Source of the DNA: G963663315 sp965204925
Lineage (GTDB): Bacteria > Pseudomonadota > Gammaproteobacteria > Arenicellales > Poriferihabitantaceae
Direction: 5' to 3'
Length of the DNA stretch: 64,000 nt
Assembly (NCBI GenBank): GCA_965204925.1
Contig: OZ242021.1
Location: forward strand, 124,001-188,000
Below the pieces are notes generated by a model. The model made no database searches and was not told the DNA's origin. It worked only from the letters and a program-made list of their open reading frames with translations. Below, one piece after another: positions 42,534 to 51,377 of the stretch. The position numbers and the translations under genes were made by a program. How positions within the stretch are numbered: position 1 is the first letter of the stretch; each line of letters opens with the position of its first letter.

Positions 42534-42563
42534 GGAGCATCGGAGAGAAGCGTCCGATGCTCC
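42534..42563 (-). promoter_or_regulatory. Intergenic hairpin between potD and potB
   Basis: An 11-base perfect inverted repeat (GGAGCATCGGA, loop of 8, TCCGATGCTCC) sits between the binding-protein and permease genes. There is no T-run, so it is not a classic terminator. Such hairpins commonly protect the upstream mRNA and lower expression of the permeases relative to the binding protein. Confidence 0.6.
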
Positions 42564-42592
42564 ATTGCCCTGCAAGCCGTCACCCGACCGGC

Positions 42593-43684
42593 TTACTGGG
42601 CCAGCCAGGAATTGAACCGTTCGGTCAGGTCATCGCGATTGTCAGCCCAGAACTCGTAGTTAAACAACAGGGTATTAACCGAGTTCGCCTTGGCGGTCGG
42701 CATGTGCGGGGCCATATCAATACCGAGGGTCGCATGCTGACCTACCATTGCGGCAGAAGAAGCACGGGCAGGACCATAGGAGATGAATTTCGCCTGATCT
42801 GCCAAACGCTGCGTATCGGTTGCGAAACGGACATATTCCAGCACTTCCTCGCGGTGCGGCGCGCCTTTCGGGATAACCCAGCCGTCAAGGTCGTATACCT
42901 GCCAGTCCCACATCATGGCGATCGGCTGCTTTTCTTCCTCGATCACGGAGAACAGCCGCCCGTTGTAGGTTGACCCCATTACGATTTCACCGTCAGCCAG
43001 CAACTGCGGAGTCTGCGATCCCTTATCCCACCAGATCACACTGTCCTTGATCGTGTCGAGTTTGGCGAGAGCGCGTTCCACACCCTCTTCTGTACCCAGC
43101 ATGTCATATATTTCGGCAGGGTCCACACCATCCGCGATCAACGCCCATTCGAGGTTGCCGATCGGCTTTTTCTCAAGCGCCCGCTTGCCCGGGATTTTTT
43201 CCAGATCGAATACATCCTGGATGGAAGTCGGCGGCTCGCTGACCATATCAGTACGATAACCGAATGTCGTTGAATAAACGATCTGCGGGATAAAGCAGGG
43301 AGATACGATCATATCGCCGAAGTCCTCGGAAGCGGGAGTGCCATCCGGCGCCGGATCGAGAATTTCATCGTGATTTACTTCTTCCAGCAGGCCCTCATCA
43401 CACAGCAAAATGGCATCGGACGGCACCATATCGACCAGCGCCCACGTAACGGCGCCCGCTTCATTCATGGCACGGAGTTTGGGAACCGCTTCCGAAGCAG
43501 AATCGTCATTGATGATCCTGACATCGGGATTGGCTGCCATATACGGCTCATGATAAGCGTCTTGCTGGCTTTTGCTATAAGCGCCGCCCCATGACACGAT
43601 AACAAGTTCGGTTTCCGCATGCGCCGCGCCGACCAGACCAAATGCCGCCGTCGCCAGCAGGGTTTGTTTAAGGGTTTTGTTCAT
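42593..43684 (-). CDS. potD: Polyamine-binding periplasmic protein
   Basis: The 363-residue product captures polyamines in the periplasm and delivers them to PotBC. It has a signal peptide of ~23 residues ending AHA before ETELVIVSWGG, the typical start of the mature PotD/PotF-like fold. It also has YSTTFGYRTDM, KKPIGNLEWALIADGVDPAEIY and WDWQVYDLDGWVIPKGAPH. A strong AGGAGGA Shine-Dalgarno sequence precedes the ATG at 43684. It could equally be called potF; I cannot separate putrescine from spermidine specificity by eye. Confidence 0.86.
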   Translation of the reverse strand: MNKTLKQTLLATAAFGLVGAAHAETELVIVSWGGAYSKSQQDAYHEPYMAANPDVRIINDDSASEAVPKLRAMNEAGAVTWALVDMVPSDAILLCDEGLLEEVNHDEILDPAPDGTPASEDFGDMIVSPCFIPQIVYSTTFGYRTDMVSEPPTSIQDVFDLEKIPGKRALEKKPIGNLEWALIADGVDPAEIYDMLGTEEGVERALAKLDTIKDSVIWWDKGSQTPQLLADGEIVMGSTYNGRLFSVIEEEKQPIAMMWDWQVYDLDGWVIPKGAPHREEVLEYVRFATDTQRLADQAKFISYGPARASSAAMVGQHATLGIDMAPHMPTAKANSVNTLLFNYEFWADNRDDLTERFNSWLAQ

Positions 43685-43769
43685 TATAGGAATTCTCCTC
43701 CTGATTCAAAAAAAGTTTGTCATGAAAAAAATAAAACGAAAAATATGGTTTTCCGGCATCCCGCGTTCG

Positions 43770-44864
43770 TCAATCGGACGCATCCAGCGCCCGACAATCC
43801 TCCACATTCCAGCCGATCGAAACCGAGTCTCCTTCGCGGAGGCTGGTCAGCCCGGCGGAGTTTGGAATTTTACAAATAAAATCATCATGACCACAAACGG
43901 TGAACCGCGTGCGGATGTGGTCGCCCAGATAAATCAGCTCTTCCGCCCTGGCCGTGAAAATGTTCGGAAGACTGCCGGGCGGCGGTGAAACGACGACCCG
44001 CTCCGGACGCAGGGACAACGTAGTTCGCTTACCGGCGCCGGCAACGTTGATGCGGTTCGCATGAACTGTACCGCCGCCGTCAATCTCAACCCTGACGCTA
44101 TCGCCGAGGTCTTCGCGGACGACGCCCAGAAGACGGTTATTTTCACCGATAAAGTTGGCGCAGAACGCATTTTCCGGTTTCTCATAGAGCACCGCCGGCG
44201 GAGCGCACTGCTGGATAATGCCGTCGTCGAATACGGCGATACGGTTCGACATCGTCAAAGCCTCACTCTGATCATGAGTAACATAAACCACGGTCAGGCC
44301 CAGATTCTCGTGCATATGCTTGATTTCATACTGCATTTGCTCACGCAGATTCTTGTCGAGGGCGCCGAGCGGTTCATCCATCAGCACCAGATCGGGATCG
44401 AAGACCAGCGATCGGGCTACGGCAACGCGCTGTTGCTGTCCCCCGGAAAGCTGGGCGGGGCGCCGTTCCCCAAAACCGCCGAGTTGCACCATATCCAGCG
44501 CCCGTTTCACCCGCTGTTCACGCTCACTTTTGCCCATTTTGCGGACTTCGAGAGGGAACGCCAGATTTTCCGCGACTGTCATGTGTGGAAACAGGGCATA
44601 ATTCTGGAAAACCATGCCAATGCCACGCTTGTGCGGAGCCACATTGTTGATACCCTGGCCCTTCAACCAGATTTCACCGTGGGTAGCGGGCTCAAAGCCG
44701 GCCAGTATCATCAGGCACGTCGTTTTACCGGATCCGGAAGGCCCCAGCATGGTAAGAAACTCCCCTTCCGCCACATCCAGATTGAGGTCCTTGACTACGA
44801 GTGTTTCGCCGTCATAGCTCTTCTGGATGTTTTCAAACCGGACCAGCGCGTTATTGTCACTCAT
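43770..44864 (-). CDS. potA: Polyamine ABC transporter ATP-binding protein
   Basis: This 364-residue cytoplasmic ATPase powers the transporter. It has Walker A GPSGSGKTT (41–49), signature LSGGQQQRVAVARSL, Walker B LVLMDEPLGALD, the H-loop TVVYVTHDQSEALTMS, and a C-terminal TOBE-type regulatory domain (LSLRPERVVV, HIRTRF). It is the first gene of the operon. The 315-base gap upstream is shared with the divergent TPR lipoprotein gene. Confidence 0.93.
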   Translation of the reverse strand: MSDNNALVRFENIQKSYDGETLVVKDLNLDVAEGEFLTMLGPSGSGKTTCLMILAGFEPATHGEIWLKGQGINNVAPHKRGIGMVFQNYALFPHMTVAENLAFPLEVRKMGKSEREQRVKRALDMVQLGGFGERRPAQLSGGQQQRVAVARSLVFDPDLVLMDEPLGALDKNLREQMQYEIKHMHENLGLTVVYVTHDQSEALTMSNRIAVFDDGIIQQCAPPAVLYEKPENAFCANFIGENNRLLGVVREDLGDSVRVEIDGGGTVHANRINVAGAGKRTTLSLRPERVVVSPPPGSLPNIFTARAEELIYLGDHIRTRFTVCGHDDFICKIPNSAGLTSLREGDSVSIGWNVEDCRALDASD

Positions 44865-44919
44865 GAGTTTTATCCGTCAGTAATACTCCGTACACATTAC
44901 ACCCGGTACAGGAAATCCG

Positions 44920-44948
44920 ACTGTAACCGATTCGATCGACAAATTCAA
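44920..44948 (-). promoter_or_regulatory. Weak candidate promoter for the pot operon
   Basis: Minus-strand TTGAAT (44943–44948), 17 bases, then TACAGT (44920–44925), about 55 bases before the potA start. The -10 box is poor. Confidence 0.25.
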
Positions 44949-45056
44949 ACATACCAGTCGGCTTATCAGGATTATTTTACAGCCTGCGCCCTCTCCCGTA
45001 TTTCAATGGGGGCTGTGCTGTGATTCAGGTACAATACCGGCAAGCGCATTTCCAGA

Positions 45057-45085
45057 TTGAACTGAACGGTGAAATTTTATAAGAT
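45057..45085 (+). promoter_or_regulatory. Candidate promoter for the TPR lipoprotein–lolB–ispE operon
   Basis: TTGAAC (45057–45062), 17-base spacer, TAAGAT (45080–45085), about 95 bases before the first start codon. I see nothing else notable in the 44865–45179 interval. Confidence 0.45.
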
Positions 45086-45179
45086 TGCGGGACAATCAGG
45101 ACATAAGCTGTTGCAAACAAACCGGCGCGGCCGCATAGTTATAGTGCGGTTCGATCAATATCCCTAACGGTGGGCCTGT

Positions 45180-47036
45180 ATGCGAATTACTGACAGGCGG
45201 ATCCCTGATCTTGCGGTCGAAATGGCGCCCTGTACTCCAGCGCCCCTTTCAACCGGAACATTCAGAAACGTAATTCTTGCCGGACTGTTTATAGCGCTTT
45301 GGGGATGCCAAACGAGTCAGGAAGGGGGGCGCAAGGACGAAACCGCAGCCAGCGGAGAGCCTGACAGTCGCAACTTGTCCATGCCCGTCCCGTCGGCGCG
45401 CCAGCGCCATGCGCGGGGAGCGTCACAGTTCGACGCCGGACTGTTCCACAGCGTAATGGCGGCGTTCATAGCGGCGCAGCGAAATCAACCTGAAGCCGCG
45501 CTTGAATACATCTCCGGGGCAGCCCGGCAATCCCGCGACCGCCGTCTTGTCGCCGAATCGATCAGGATGGCCATGGATAACGGGGAGTTCCACGAAGCGA
45601 TCGACCTTGCCCGACTGCTGGAGACGTTCGAACCGGATCATTATACCGTCGCCCTTTCTGTCGCCAGGGCGCATTTCCGGCTCGGTGAAATGGATGCGGG
45701 CCTTGCCCTGCTTGCCAGCCTGACAGAAAAATGTAACCGCAATCATAGTCACATTTTTCAGGCTATCGCCAGATTACTCACCTCCACGGAAAATTCCGGT
45801 TTGTCCGAGCGGTTGGGCAAGTGGTTCGAATCCCGTCCTGACAATGCGGCATTACAGCTGACTGCCGCTTTCGTCGCCGCAAGACAGAATCAACCGCGGC
45901 AATATGTCGCGCAACTGGACCGGGCGCTGGAGCTTGAACCTGACTGGGAGTTTCCCGCGACCCTGCTCCTCGCACAACTCCATCATGACAACAACGACCC
46001 CGGCGCAGAAGATCATACGCCGGCAAGCCGGGACGCCGTCCAATTTGCGATGGAACACCTGATAGCCTACCCCGAACATGTCGGCTTTCGCTCGCAGCTT
46101 GTTCGTCATCTTATTGAGAATGGCGATACGGAACAGGCGCTCAGGCAGTTGCATATCGCCCTTGACACGAACCCGCATACACTATCGGCGCTTTTTGCGG
46201 CCGCGGTCATCTATTTTGAAAAAGGCGACCTCGTCAACTCACGGGATTATTTTATCCGCTACCTGCAACTGGCCCCCGGTGGCGATCAGGCCCGAATCTA
46301 CCTTTCCGACATTGAGCACAGGCAAGGGAACTATGTATCTGCGTCGGACTACCTGTATGGCGTTGCCTCAAGGCAATATTACCTGGATGCGCAGCTCAGG
46401 CTGGCGACCCTTCTGGCGAAACGATATGAAGTGGATACCGGGGTCCGACACCTGCAACAAATTGATGTGGTCTCTGACGAAGACAAAATCCGCCTCATAT
46501 TGCAAAAGGACGCCTTGTTCAGGGAATATGACCGCTACAGCCAATCGAAACAGGTACTGGATGAGGGTTTGGAACAGTTCCCCAATCATCCGGACCTGCT
46601 TTACAACCGCGGTCTCGTAAACGCACAGATGAACCGCATCGACCTGCATGAACAGGACATGCTCAAGCTGATTGAAATCGAGCCGGACAATGCTCACGCC
46701 TATAACGCTTTCGGCTATGTCCTTGCCGACAAGACCGACCGGCTCGAGGAAGCGATGGCCCTGATCAGGAAAGCCAATGACCTGCTTCCGGACAACCCGT
46801 TCATTCTCGACAGCATGGGCTGGGTTCACTTTCGATTGGGCAACAACAGCAAGGCCATCGAGTATCTTGCGCTAGCCCTGGGCGTACGCCAGGACGCAGA
46901 AATTGCCGCGCATCTCGGTGAAGTATTATGGGTCGCCGGAAACAGGGAGGAAGCTCGTAAAATCTGGGCAAAAGGAATTGAATGGGACCCCGAAAACGGA
47001 ATTCTGAAACAAACCATTGAACGACTCTCGCAGTAA
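45180..47036 (+). CDS. TPR-repeat lipoprotein
   Basis: The 618-residue product has an N-terminal hydrophobic segment and a lipobox (ALWG-C, Cys43 from this start), so it should be a lipoprotein, probably attached to the outer membrane. The rest is a long series of tetratricopeptide repeats, clearest in the C-terminal half (DLLYNRGLVNAQM, AHAYNAFGYVLAD, PFILDSMGWVHFRLGNNSKAIEYL). Genes of this kind commonly precede lolB in gammaproteobacteria. Their exact job is not known to me; a role in envelope protein assembly is a guess. A second in-frame ATG at 45222 would give a more ordinary signal-peptide length. It overlaps lolB by 20 bases. Confidence 0.85.
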   Translation: MRITDRRIPDLAVEMAPCTPAPLSTGTFRNVILAGLFIALWGCQTSQEGGRKDETAASGEPDSRNLSMPVPSARQRHARGASQFDAGLFHSVMAAFIAAQRNQPEAALEYISGAARQSRDRRLVAESIRMAMDNGEFHEAIDLARLLETFEPDHYTVALSVARAHFRLGEMDAGLALLASLTEKCNRNHSHIFQAIARLLTSTENSGLSERLGKWFESRPDNAALQLTAAFVAARQNQPRQYVAQLDRALELEPDWEFPATLLLAQLHHDNNDPGAEDHTPASRDAVQFAMEHLIAYPEHVGFRSQLVRHLIENGDTEQALRQLHIALDTNPHTLSALFAAAVIYFEKGDLVNSRDYFIRYLQLAPGGDQARIYLSDIEHRQGNYVSASDYLYGVASRQYYLDAQLRLATLLAKRYEVDTGVRHLQQIDVVSDEDKIRLILQKDALFREYDRYSQSKQVLDEGLEQFPNHPDLLYNRGLVNAQMNRIDLHEQDMLKLIEIEPDNAHAYNAFGYVLADKTDRLEEAMALIRKANDLLPDNPFILDSMGWVHFRLGNNSKAIEYLALALGVRQDAEIAAHLGEVLWVAGNREEARKIWAKGIEWDPENGILKQTIERLSQ

Positions 47037-47700
47037 CATCACCGCACCCGCAATATTCGCAGTTGTTTTGCTTGTTATTGTGTCCGGATGCGCCACGATA
47101 CCGGGGCGCGAACCGCTACCCGAGGACCGGCGTTTGCAACTCTGGCTCCAGCATCAGTCGACCCATGCCCGAATATCGAGCTGGGCGCTAACGGGAAAAA
47201 TAGGAGTCAGAACCGGTTCCAGGGGAGGCTCTGCGACCCTGAACTGGTCGTATGCACCCGCTGAACAGGACATCGAATTATACGGCCCATTCGGTGGAGG
47301 CCGGGTTCTCATTGAAGCGTCTTCGACTTCTGCCACATTGAGAGATACCCGTGACCGGGTGATCCATGGCGAATCCGCGGGACAGGTTCTGTATGTGCGG
47401 CTGGGTTGGCGCGTCCCTTTTGATGAAATGGCGCTATGGTGCCGTGGGCTGCCGGGTGAGAATGCAACAGATCTGAAATTCGACGCGGCCGGACGCCTCA
47501 TGAGCTTCAACGAGGGCATCTGGCATGTCGAATACGAGCAATATCAATCCGTTCTGCAATTCTCACTGCCGCGCAAATTTACAATTACCTCATTGCCGGG
47601 AAAAATTGATTTTTTTGACCGGGACGGGAATTACCTGGGTGACGAATTGAGGATCCGGGTGGTTCTGCAAAGCTGGCGTGATATCAAACCCGCCCGATAG
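47017..47700 (+). CDS. lolB: Outer-membrane lipoprotein receptor LolB
   Basis: LolB accepts lipoproteins from the periplasmic carrier LolA and inserts them in the outer membrane. The 227-residue product has a signal segment with lipobox VSGC (Cys25), then SSWALTGKIGVRTGSRGGSATLNWSY and IELYGPFGGGRVLIE. The later motif LPGENATDLKFDAAGRLMSF is also typical of the family. It starts at a TTG (47017) inside the end of the TPR gene, so it is probably coupled to it. ispE follows two bases after its stop, the usual gammaproteobacterial order. Confidence 0.9.
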   Translation: MNDSRSNITAPAIFAVVLLVIVSGCATIPGREPLPEDRRLQLWLQHQSTHARISSWALTGKIGVRTGSRGGSATLNWSYAPAEQDIELYGPFGGGRVLIEASSTSATLRDTRDRVIHGESAGQVLYVRLGWRVPFDEMALWCRGLPGENATDLKFDAAGRLMSFNEGIWHVEYEQYQSVLQFSLPRKFTITSLPGKIDFFDRDGNYLGDELRIRVVLQSWRDIKPAR

Positions 47701-47702
47701 CC

Positions 47703-48548
47703 ATGCCCGGAAAATTTTCTGAATCCCTGGTCTTGCGGTCACCCGCGAAAATCAACCTGTTTCTGCATGTTACCGGAAAGCGCGCCGACGGTTATCATGA
47801 TCTGGAAACCGTTTTCCAGTTCCTGGATTTTCACGATTTGTTGAAATTTGAATTAACCGGTGAGCCGGGAATCGCGCGCATTGACGACCACCCTTACACC
47901 CTGCCCCAATCCGATTTGATCGTCCGTTCATACAAGCTGCTGATCTCAACCCATGGAGTGAAAAAACCGGCCGGGATCAAGGTAACGCTGAACAAGGTCA
48001 TACCGCCCGGCTCCGGCATGGGCGGAGGCAGTTCCAACGCCGCAACCACACTGCTTGCGTTGAACGAATTGTGGGGATTGTCCCTGACACGGCGTGAACT
48101 GCTGTCGTTAGCGAAACGGCTGGGCGCCGATGTTCCCGTCTTCATTTACGGACATTCATGCTGGGCCACAGGAACCGGTAACGAATTTGAACGATTCGAC
48201 CCGCAACAACACTGGTACTGTATTTGTATTCCGCAAGCAGCTGCCTCCACCCGGGAGGTTTTCCAGCGCCCCGAGCTTTGCCGCAACCACCCGCCTGTTT
48301 CAAGGCTGGACTTTGAGCAGGACAATGTTTGCAATGATCTGGAAGCGGTATCAAGAAGGCTGTATCCCGAAATTGAGGAAGCGTTTGTCATACTCAACCA
48401 TTACGGCAAGGTCAGAATGAATGGCAGCGGCGCGTCAGTTTTCCTGCAATGCCGATCGCGGGCGGCCGCAAAACGAATCCGGGACCGATTACCCGGACAC
48501 CTCCATTGCATAGTGGCCCGCGGCCTCAACGACATCCGCAATGACTGA
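47703..48548 (+). CDS. ispE: 4-diphosphocytidyl-2-C-methyl-D-erythritol kinase
   Basis: It phosphorylates CDP-methylerythritol in the non-mevalonate isoprenoid pathway. The 281-residue product is a GHMP kinase, with SPAKINLFLHVTGKRADGYHDLETVFQFLD at the N-terminus, the ATP loop PPGSGMGGGSSNAA near residue 100, and a C-terminal MNGSGASVFL motif. Its stop directly abuts the stop of speB on the other strand. Confidence 0.95.
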   Translation: MPGKFSESLVLRSPAKINLFLHVTGKRADGYHDLETVFQFLDFHDLLKFELTGEPGIARIDDHPYTLPQSDLIVRSYKLLISTHGVKKPAGIKVTLNKVIPPGSGMGGGSSNAATTLLALNELWGLSLTRRELLSLAKRLGADVPVFIYGHSCWATGTGNEFERFDPQQHWYCICIPQAAASTREVFQRPELCRNHPPVSRLDFEQDNVCNDLEAVSRRLYPEIEEAFVILNHYGKVRMNGSGASVFLQCRSRAAAKRIRDRLPGHLHCIVARGLNDIRND

Positions 48549-49517
48549 TCAGAGCTTTTCTCCCAGTTTATGCCGGGCTGCATACAACGCGATGAAATCA
48601 TAAGCGATAGAAGCGCCGAGCAACGAAGTGACCCCGGCGTGGTCGTAAGGCGGCGAAACCTCCACGAGGTCCATCCCCACCAGGTCAAGACCTCTCAGAT
48701 TGCGAACGATCTGCAATGCCTGGGCCGAACTCAAGCCCCCGCAAACCGGCGTGCCCGTGCCCGGAGCAAAAGCCGGGTCGACGCAATCTATATCGAAAGT
48801 CAGGTAGGTTTTCCGGTTTTTGAGGATTTTCCTGATCTGCCGGACCAGGGCATCGACACCGTTGGCATGAATCCAGCCGGCATCAAAGATATTGAACCCG
48901 AGAGGCGCGTCGTTGGTCGTTCGTATTCCGGCCTGCACGGACTCTTGCGGGATAACCAGCCCTTCCTTTACGGCGTGAAAGAACATCGTGCCATGATCTA
49001 TGCGCCCCTCTTCATCGTCCCAGGTATCCGTATGGGCGTCAAAATGCAATAACGATAACGGGCCATATTTCCTGGCATGAGCGCGCAATATCGGCAGTGT
49101 AATGAAATGATCCCCACCCAGAGTCAGCGCCGCCGCACCGGTCTTCAGGATCGATTCCATATGATCCTGAATCCGGTCGGGAACAGATTGCGGGCGGCCA
49201 TGGTCAAACAGGCAATCCCCATAGTCCACAACTTTCAGTAATTCCAGCGCATCGAATTCCCAGGGCCAGTTTCGTTGCCAGGCAAGTTCCGCAGAAGCCG
49301 CCCGAATCTCCCGCGGACCAAATCGTGCGCCGGGGCGATTGGTTGTAGCGGTATCGAACGGGACCCCCGTTATCGCAAGCTCCGCATCGCCCAGGTCTTT
49401 CGAATACCGGCGCCGGGCAAAGCTCAAGGCTCCAGAGTAAGTCGGCTCCGCATTGACTCCACTCAGCGAGTCGGCGGTAAATGCCTGGTCGATATGATTT
49501 GCCATCTTGTCGGTCAC
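48549..49517 (-). CDS. speB: Agmatinase
   Basis: This ureohydrolase converts agmatine to putrescine and urea. The 322-residue product has the two-manganese site motifs GGDHFITLP, LHFDAHTDTW and TFDIDCVDPAFAPGTGTP, and the N-terminal TGVPFDTATTNRPGARFGP loop typical of agmatinases as opposed to arginases. Together with the nearby pot operon it points to active putrescine metabolism; no arginine decarboxylase gene is in the window. A second ATG lies four codons downstream. Confidence 0.92.
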   Translation of the reverse strand: MTDKMANHIDQAFTADSLSGVNAEPTYSGALSFARRRYSKDLGDAELAITGVPFDTATTNRPGARFGPREIRAASAELAWQRNWPWEFDALELLKVVDYGDCLFDHGRPQSVPDRIQDHMESILKTGAAALTLGGDHFITLPILRAHARKYGPLSLLHFDAHTDTWDDEEGRIDHGTMFFHAVKEGLVIPQESVQAGIRTTNDAPLGFNIFDAGWIHANGVDALVRQIRKILKNRKTYLTFDIDCVDPAFAPGTGTPVCGGLSSAQALQIVRNLRGLDLVGMDLVEVSPPYDHAGVTSLLGASIAYDFIALYAARHKLGEKL

Positions 49518-49597
49518 CTATGAGCTTGCGCCGCCGCAACTCCGCCAGCAATCCATCACCCCGAAAATCCTGCCCAAACCGAGCATCCCCCTGCGCC

Positions 49598-49786
49598 TCA
49601 ATCTCCCGCGCCGCGGACCCACTCCCATGGGCCACGGGAATCCCATCGGCGATGGGTGACCGCCTTCAGGGAGGAACCAGTGCCCCAGACCTGCACAGGG
49701 GTGCGATACCCCGGCACCTTCCGGGGCCGGCGATTGATCCGGCCCTCCATCGCCTGGGCATTGCCATCCCGTGAAAGCAGCTGCAC
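49598..49786 (-). pseudogene. IS30-type transposase C-terminal remnant
   Basis: The minus strand reads AMEGRINRRPRKVPGYRTPVQVW, which resembles the C-terminal end of IS30-family transposases (the N-x-RPRK-x-LGYRTP motif). No catalytic DDE region, start or inverted repeats are visible, and the frame decays afterwards. It is an old fragment in the 312-base gap between speB and the TonB-domain gene; nothing else is seen there. Confidence 0.5.
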
Positions 49787-49829
49787 TCACTATTATTTAC
49801 GCACGTTGCCCTTTCCCGGGCTCCTGGTT

Positions 49830-50825
49830 TTATTCATCCGGGTTGAACTTGATACGAAACTCCTTGATATGTTCGTAATACTCCGGCGCTTTAGGGATCG
49901 GTAGGAGCGATGCTTTCCATACCGCCAGTTCGGCGGACTCGTCGAAGCGGGCATATCCGCTGCTCTCGACGGTGCGGACATTCTGAACTTCTCCGTTGCG
50001 TCCTACCCGGACTTCAAGCACGGATTTCATACCGCGAAGGCTGCCTATCGGCCTTCTCCAGTTGGCTTCGACCGAGGCTCTTATCCGGCTTGCTGCCAAG
50101 GAAAGCCCCTTGGCGGCGGCGCTCTCTATTTCTCCGGCGGACAACTTGGCCGAGCGCTTGTCCGTATTGACCGTTGCCAGGTCTTTCATCTTCCGGGCGC
50201 CCGCTTCCGCCAGTTCCTCCATCTCTCCCTCCGAAAGGTAGCCAGTTGCCGTTCTGTCGCCCGCATTCTGCCAAGCCCGGATCGCCGCCCGGGTTTTGTT
50301 GCCGAATTGACCATCCGCTGGCCCCGGATCGTGCCCGAGTTTGGCTAGTCCGTGTTGAATGGCGACCCGCTGCGCCCGCGTCAGGCCCACCGCATCTTGC
50401 CTATCGCACAAGCCCTTTTTCCGTGCTATTTCCGATAGCGACACGCCCCCGATTTCCTTGCCGAAGCTAAAGACCGAAGAAAATGCGGCAGAGCTTATAG
50501 CGGCTTCCATAAGCTGCATGAAGCGCAGCCAATCGTAAGAGGAAGCATTGCTTTGCTTCATGGCTTTTATCAGGTTGCTACGCTCATCCTCCGGGTCGTC
50601 TCCCGAATCGATCATCCATGCCGTGCACCCGGGGCAACCAAACGCGAAATTTTCTTCCCCGAATACGAATACGAAAAGCTCCAGTTTGGTATTACAGGGA
50701 TCAACAATTGCCCGGACTATTTCTTCCTCAACCGGGGTTTCGTCCGCCCACGCCAAATTTGCCAGAATCACCGTACCGCCCAGGGCCACGGCGGCGGCAA
50801 CCATCATTCCAGGATAACGCTTCAT
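49830..50825 (-). CDS. TonB C-terminal domain protein with peptidoglycan-binding domain
   Basis: I do not know a named homologue. The 331-residue product starts with a signal peptide (cleavage likely after AWA, residue 27). A unique region with a CPGC pair near residues 64–67 follows, then a PG_binding_1-like domain (about 148–205: QRVAIQHGLAKLGHDPGPADGQFGNKTRAAIRAWQ). It ends in a TonB C-terminal domain (about 248–331: VEANWRRP, VLEVRVGRNGEVQNVRTVESSG, FDESAELAVWKASLLPIP). No proline-rich spanning region is present, so it is more likely a TonB/TolA-fold envelope protein than a true energy transducer. The ATG at 50825 overlaps the stop of the gene before it (TAATG). Confidence 0.75.
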   Translation of the reverse strand: MKRYPGMMVAAAVALGGTVILANLAWADETPVEEEIVRAIVDPCNTKLELFVFVFGEENFAFGCPGCTAWMIDSGDDPEDERSNLIKAMKQSNASSYDWLRFMQLMEAAISSAAFSSVFSFGKEIGGVSLSEIARKKGLCDRQDAVGLTRAQRVAIQHGLAKLGHDPGPADGQFGNKTRAAIRAWQNAGDRTATGYLSEGEMEELAEAGARKMKDLATVNTDKRSAKLSAGEIESAAAKGLSLAASRIRASVEANWRRPIGSLRGMKSVLEVRVGRNGEVQNVRTVESSGYARFDESAELAVWKASLLPIPKAPEYYEHIKEFRIKFNPDE

Positions 50826-51142
50826 TATTCGGCAGCCAGTCGTTCCAGTTCGCTGATAAGCCATTTCCGGTAAGCATCTCGATCCTGCGGCAGTTCCGGG
50901 GTGCAGTCGCCGGGAGTGTCCTGGGCCAAGTCCCCCGTCACTTCCCGGACGCATTTTTCTATCGCCTCGCGCTTGGCAATGAGGTACTGGCCTGCCGATA
51001 GGCTCATCTTATCATCATAGTACTGTTGGCTAGTACGATAGGCAGATTCGCAATCGCTCTCGATAGTGCTTTCACTCAATGCGGGTAAAGAAAATGCCAA
51101 GGCCACGGCGGCGGCAACCATCATGTTAAATGAGCGCTTCAT
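50825..51142 (-). CDS. Small secreted protein with four cysteines
   Basis: Unrecognised. The 105-residue product has a signal peptide (MKRSFNMMVAAAVALAFSLPALSES, cleavage likely after ALS) and a charged, mostly helical mature part. That part contains a CESAY-type segment and Cys residues at DCES, EKCV and GDCTP. I chose the ATG at 51142 because the signal peptide starts there; the frame is open from 51184. The leader is duplicated at DNA level in the next gene, with which it overlaps (TAATG), so the two form an operon. Confidence 0.65.
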   Translation of the reverse strand: MKRSFNMMVAAAVALAFSLPALSESTIESDCESAYRTSQQYYDDKMSLSAGQYLIAKREAIEKCVREVTGDLAQDTPGDCTPELPQDRDAYRKWLISELERLAAE

Positions 51143-51187
51143 TATTCGGGGTTTCTCCGTTGGTTTGTCTGAATTGACTGGCACGGA

Positions 51188-51217
51188 GTTCTACCAAAAT
51201 AAAATAACGGCTGTCAA
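51188..51217 (-). promoter_or_regulatory. Candidate promoter of the small secreted protein–TonB-domain operon
   Basis: Minus-strand TTGACA (51212–51217), 18 bases, then TAGAAC (51188–51193), about 45 bases before the start codon. The -10 region shares a 12-base stretch with that of argB. It lies just outside the left 85-nt inverted repeat. Confidence 0.5.
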
Positions 51218-51236
51218 GGCTGTACGGAGGCGTTCA

Positions 51237-51321
51237 GCAATTCCCGCCAAGGACATCCCTCGGTGGATTCGGCGGGATTTCCGGATGCAAACACAGGCGT
51301 CGGGAGTATGCGGACAAGGCT
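51237..51321. repeat. Left 85-nt inverted repeat flanking ATPase copy 4
   Basis: Read inward it begins GCAATTCCCGCC and ends GGACAAGGCT. It matches the reverse complement of 53095–53179 over 85 positions with eight mismatches and no gaps. Each arm also has a small internal palindrome (TCCCGCC...GGCGGGA). Confidence 0.85.
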
Positions 51322-51377
51322 ACCCCTCCGGCGGATTTACTGATCCGGCAGGCTTGTCGGGAATTGTTGTGCCGGGT

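Noticed and set aside
42534..42563. Rho-independent terminator between potD and potB
   Set aside because: The stem is strong but no T-run follows on the transcribed strand, and the downstream permease genes belong to the same operon.
49204..49635. A minus-strand frame overlapping speB and its upstream region as a separate gene
   Set aside because: Most of it overlaps speB in another frame and the free part has no motif.
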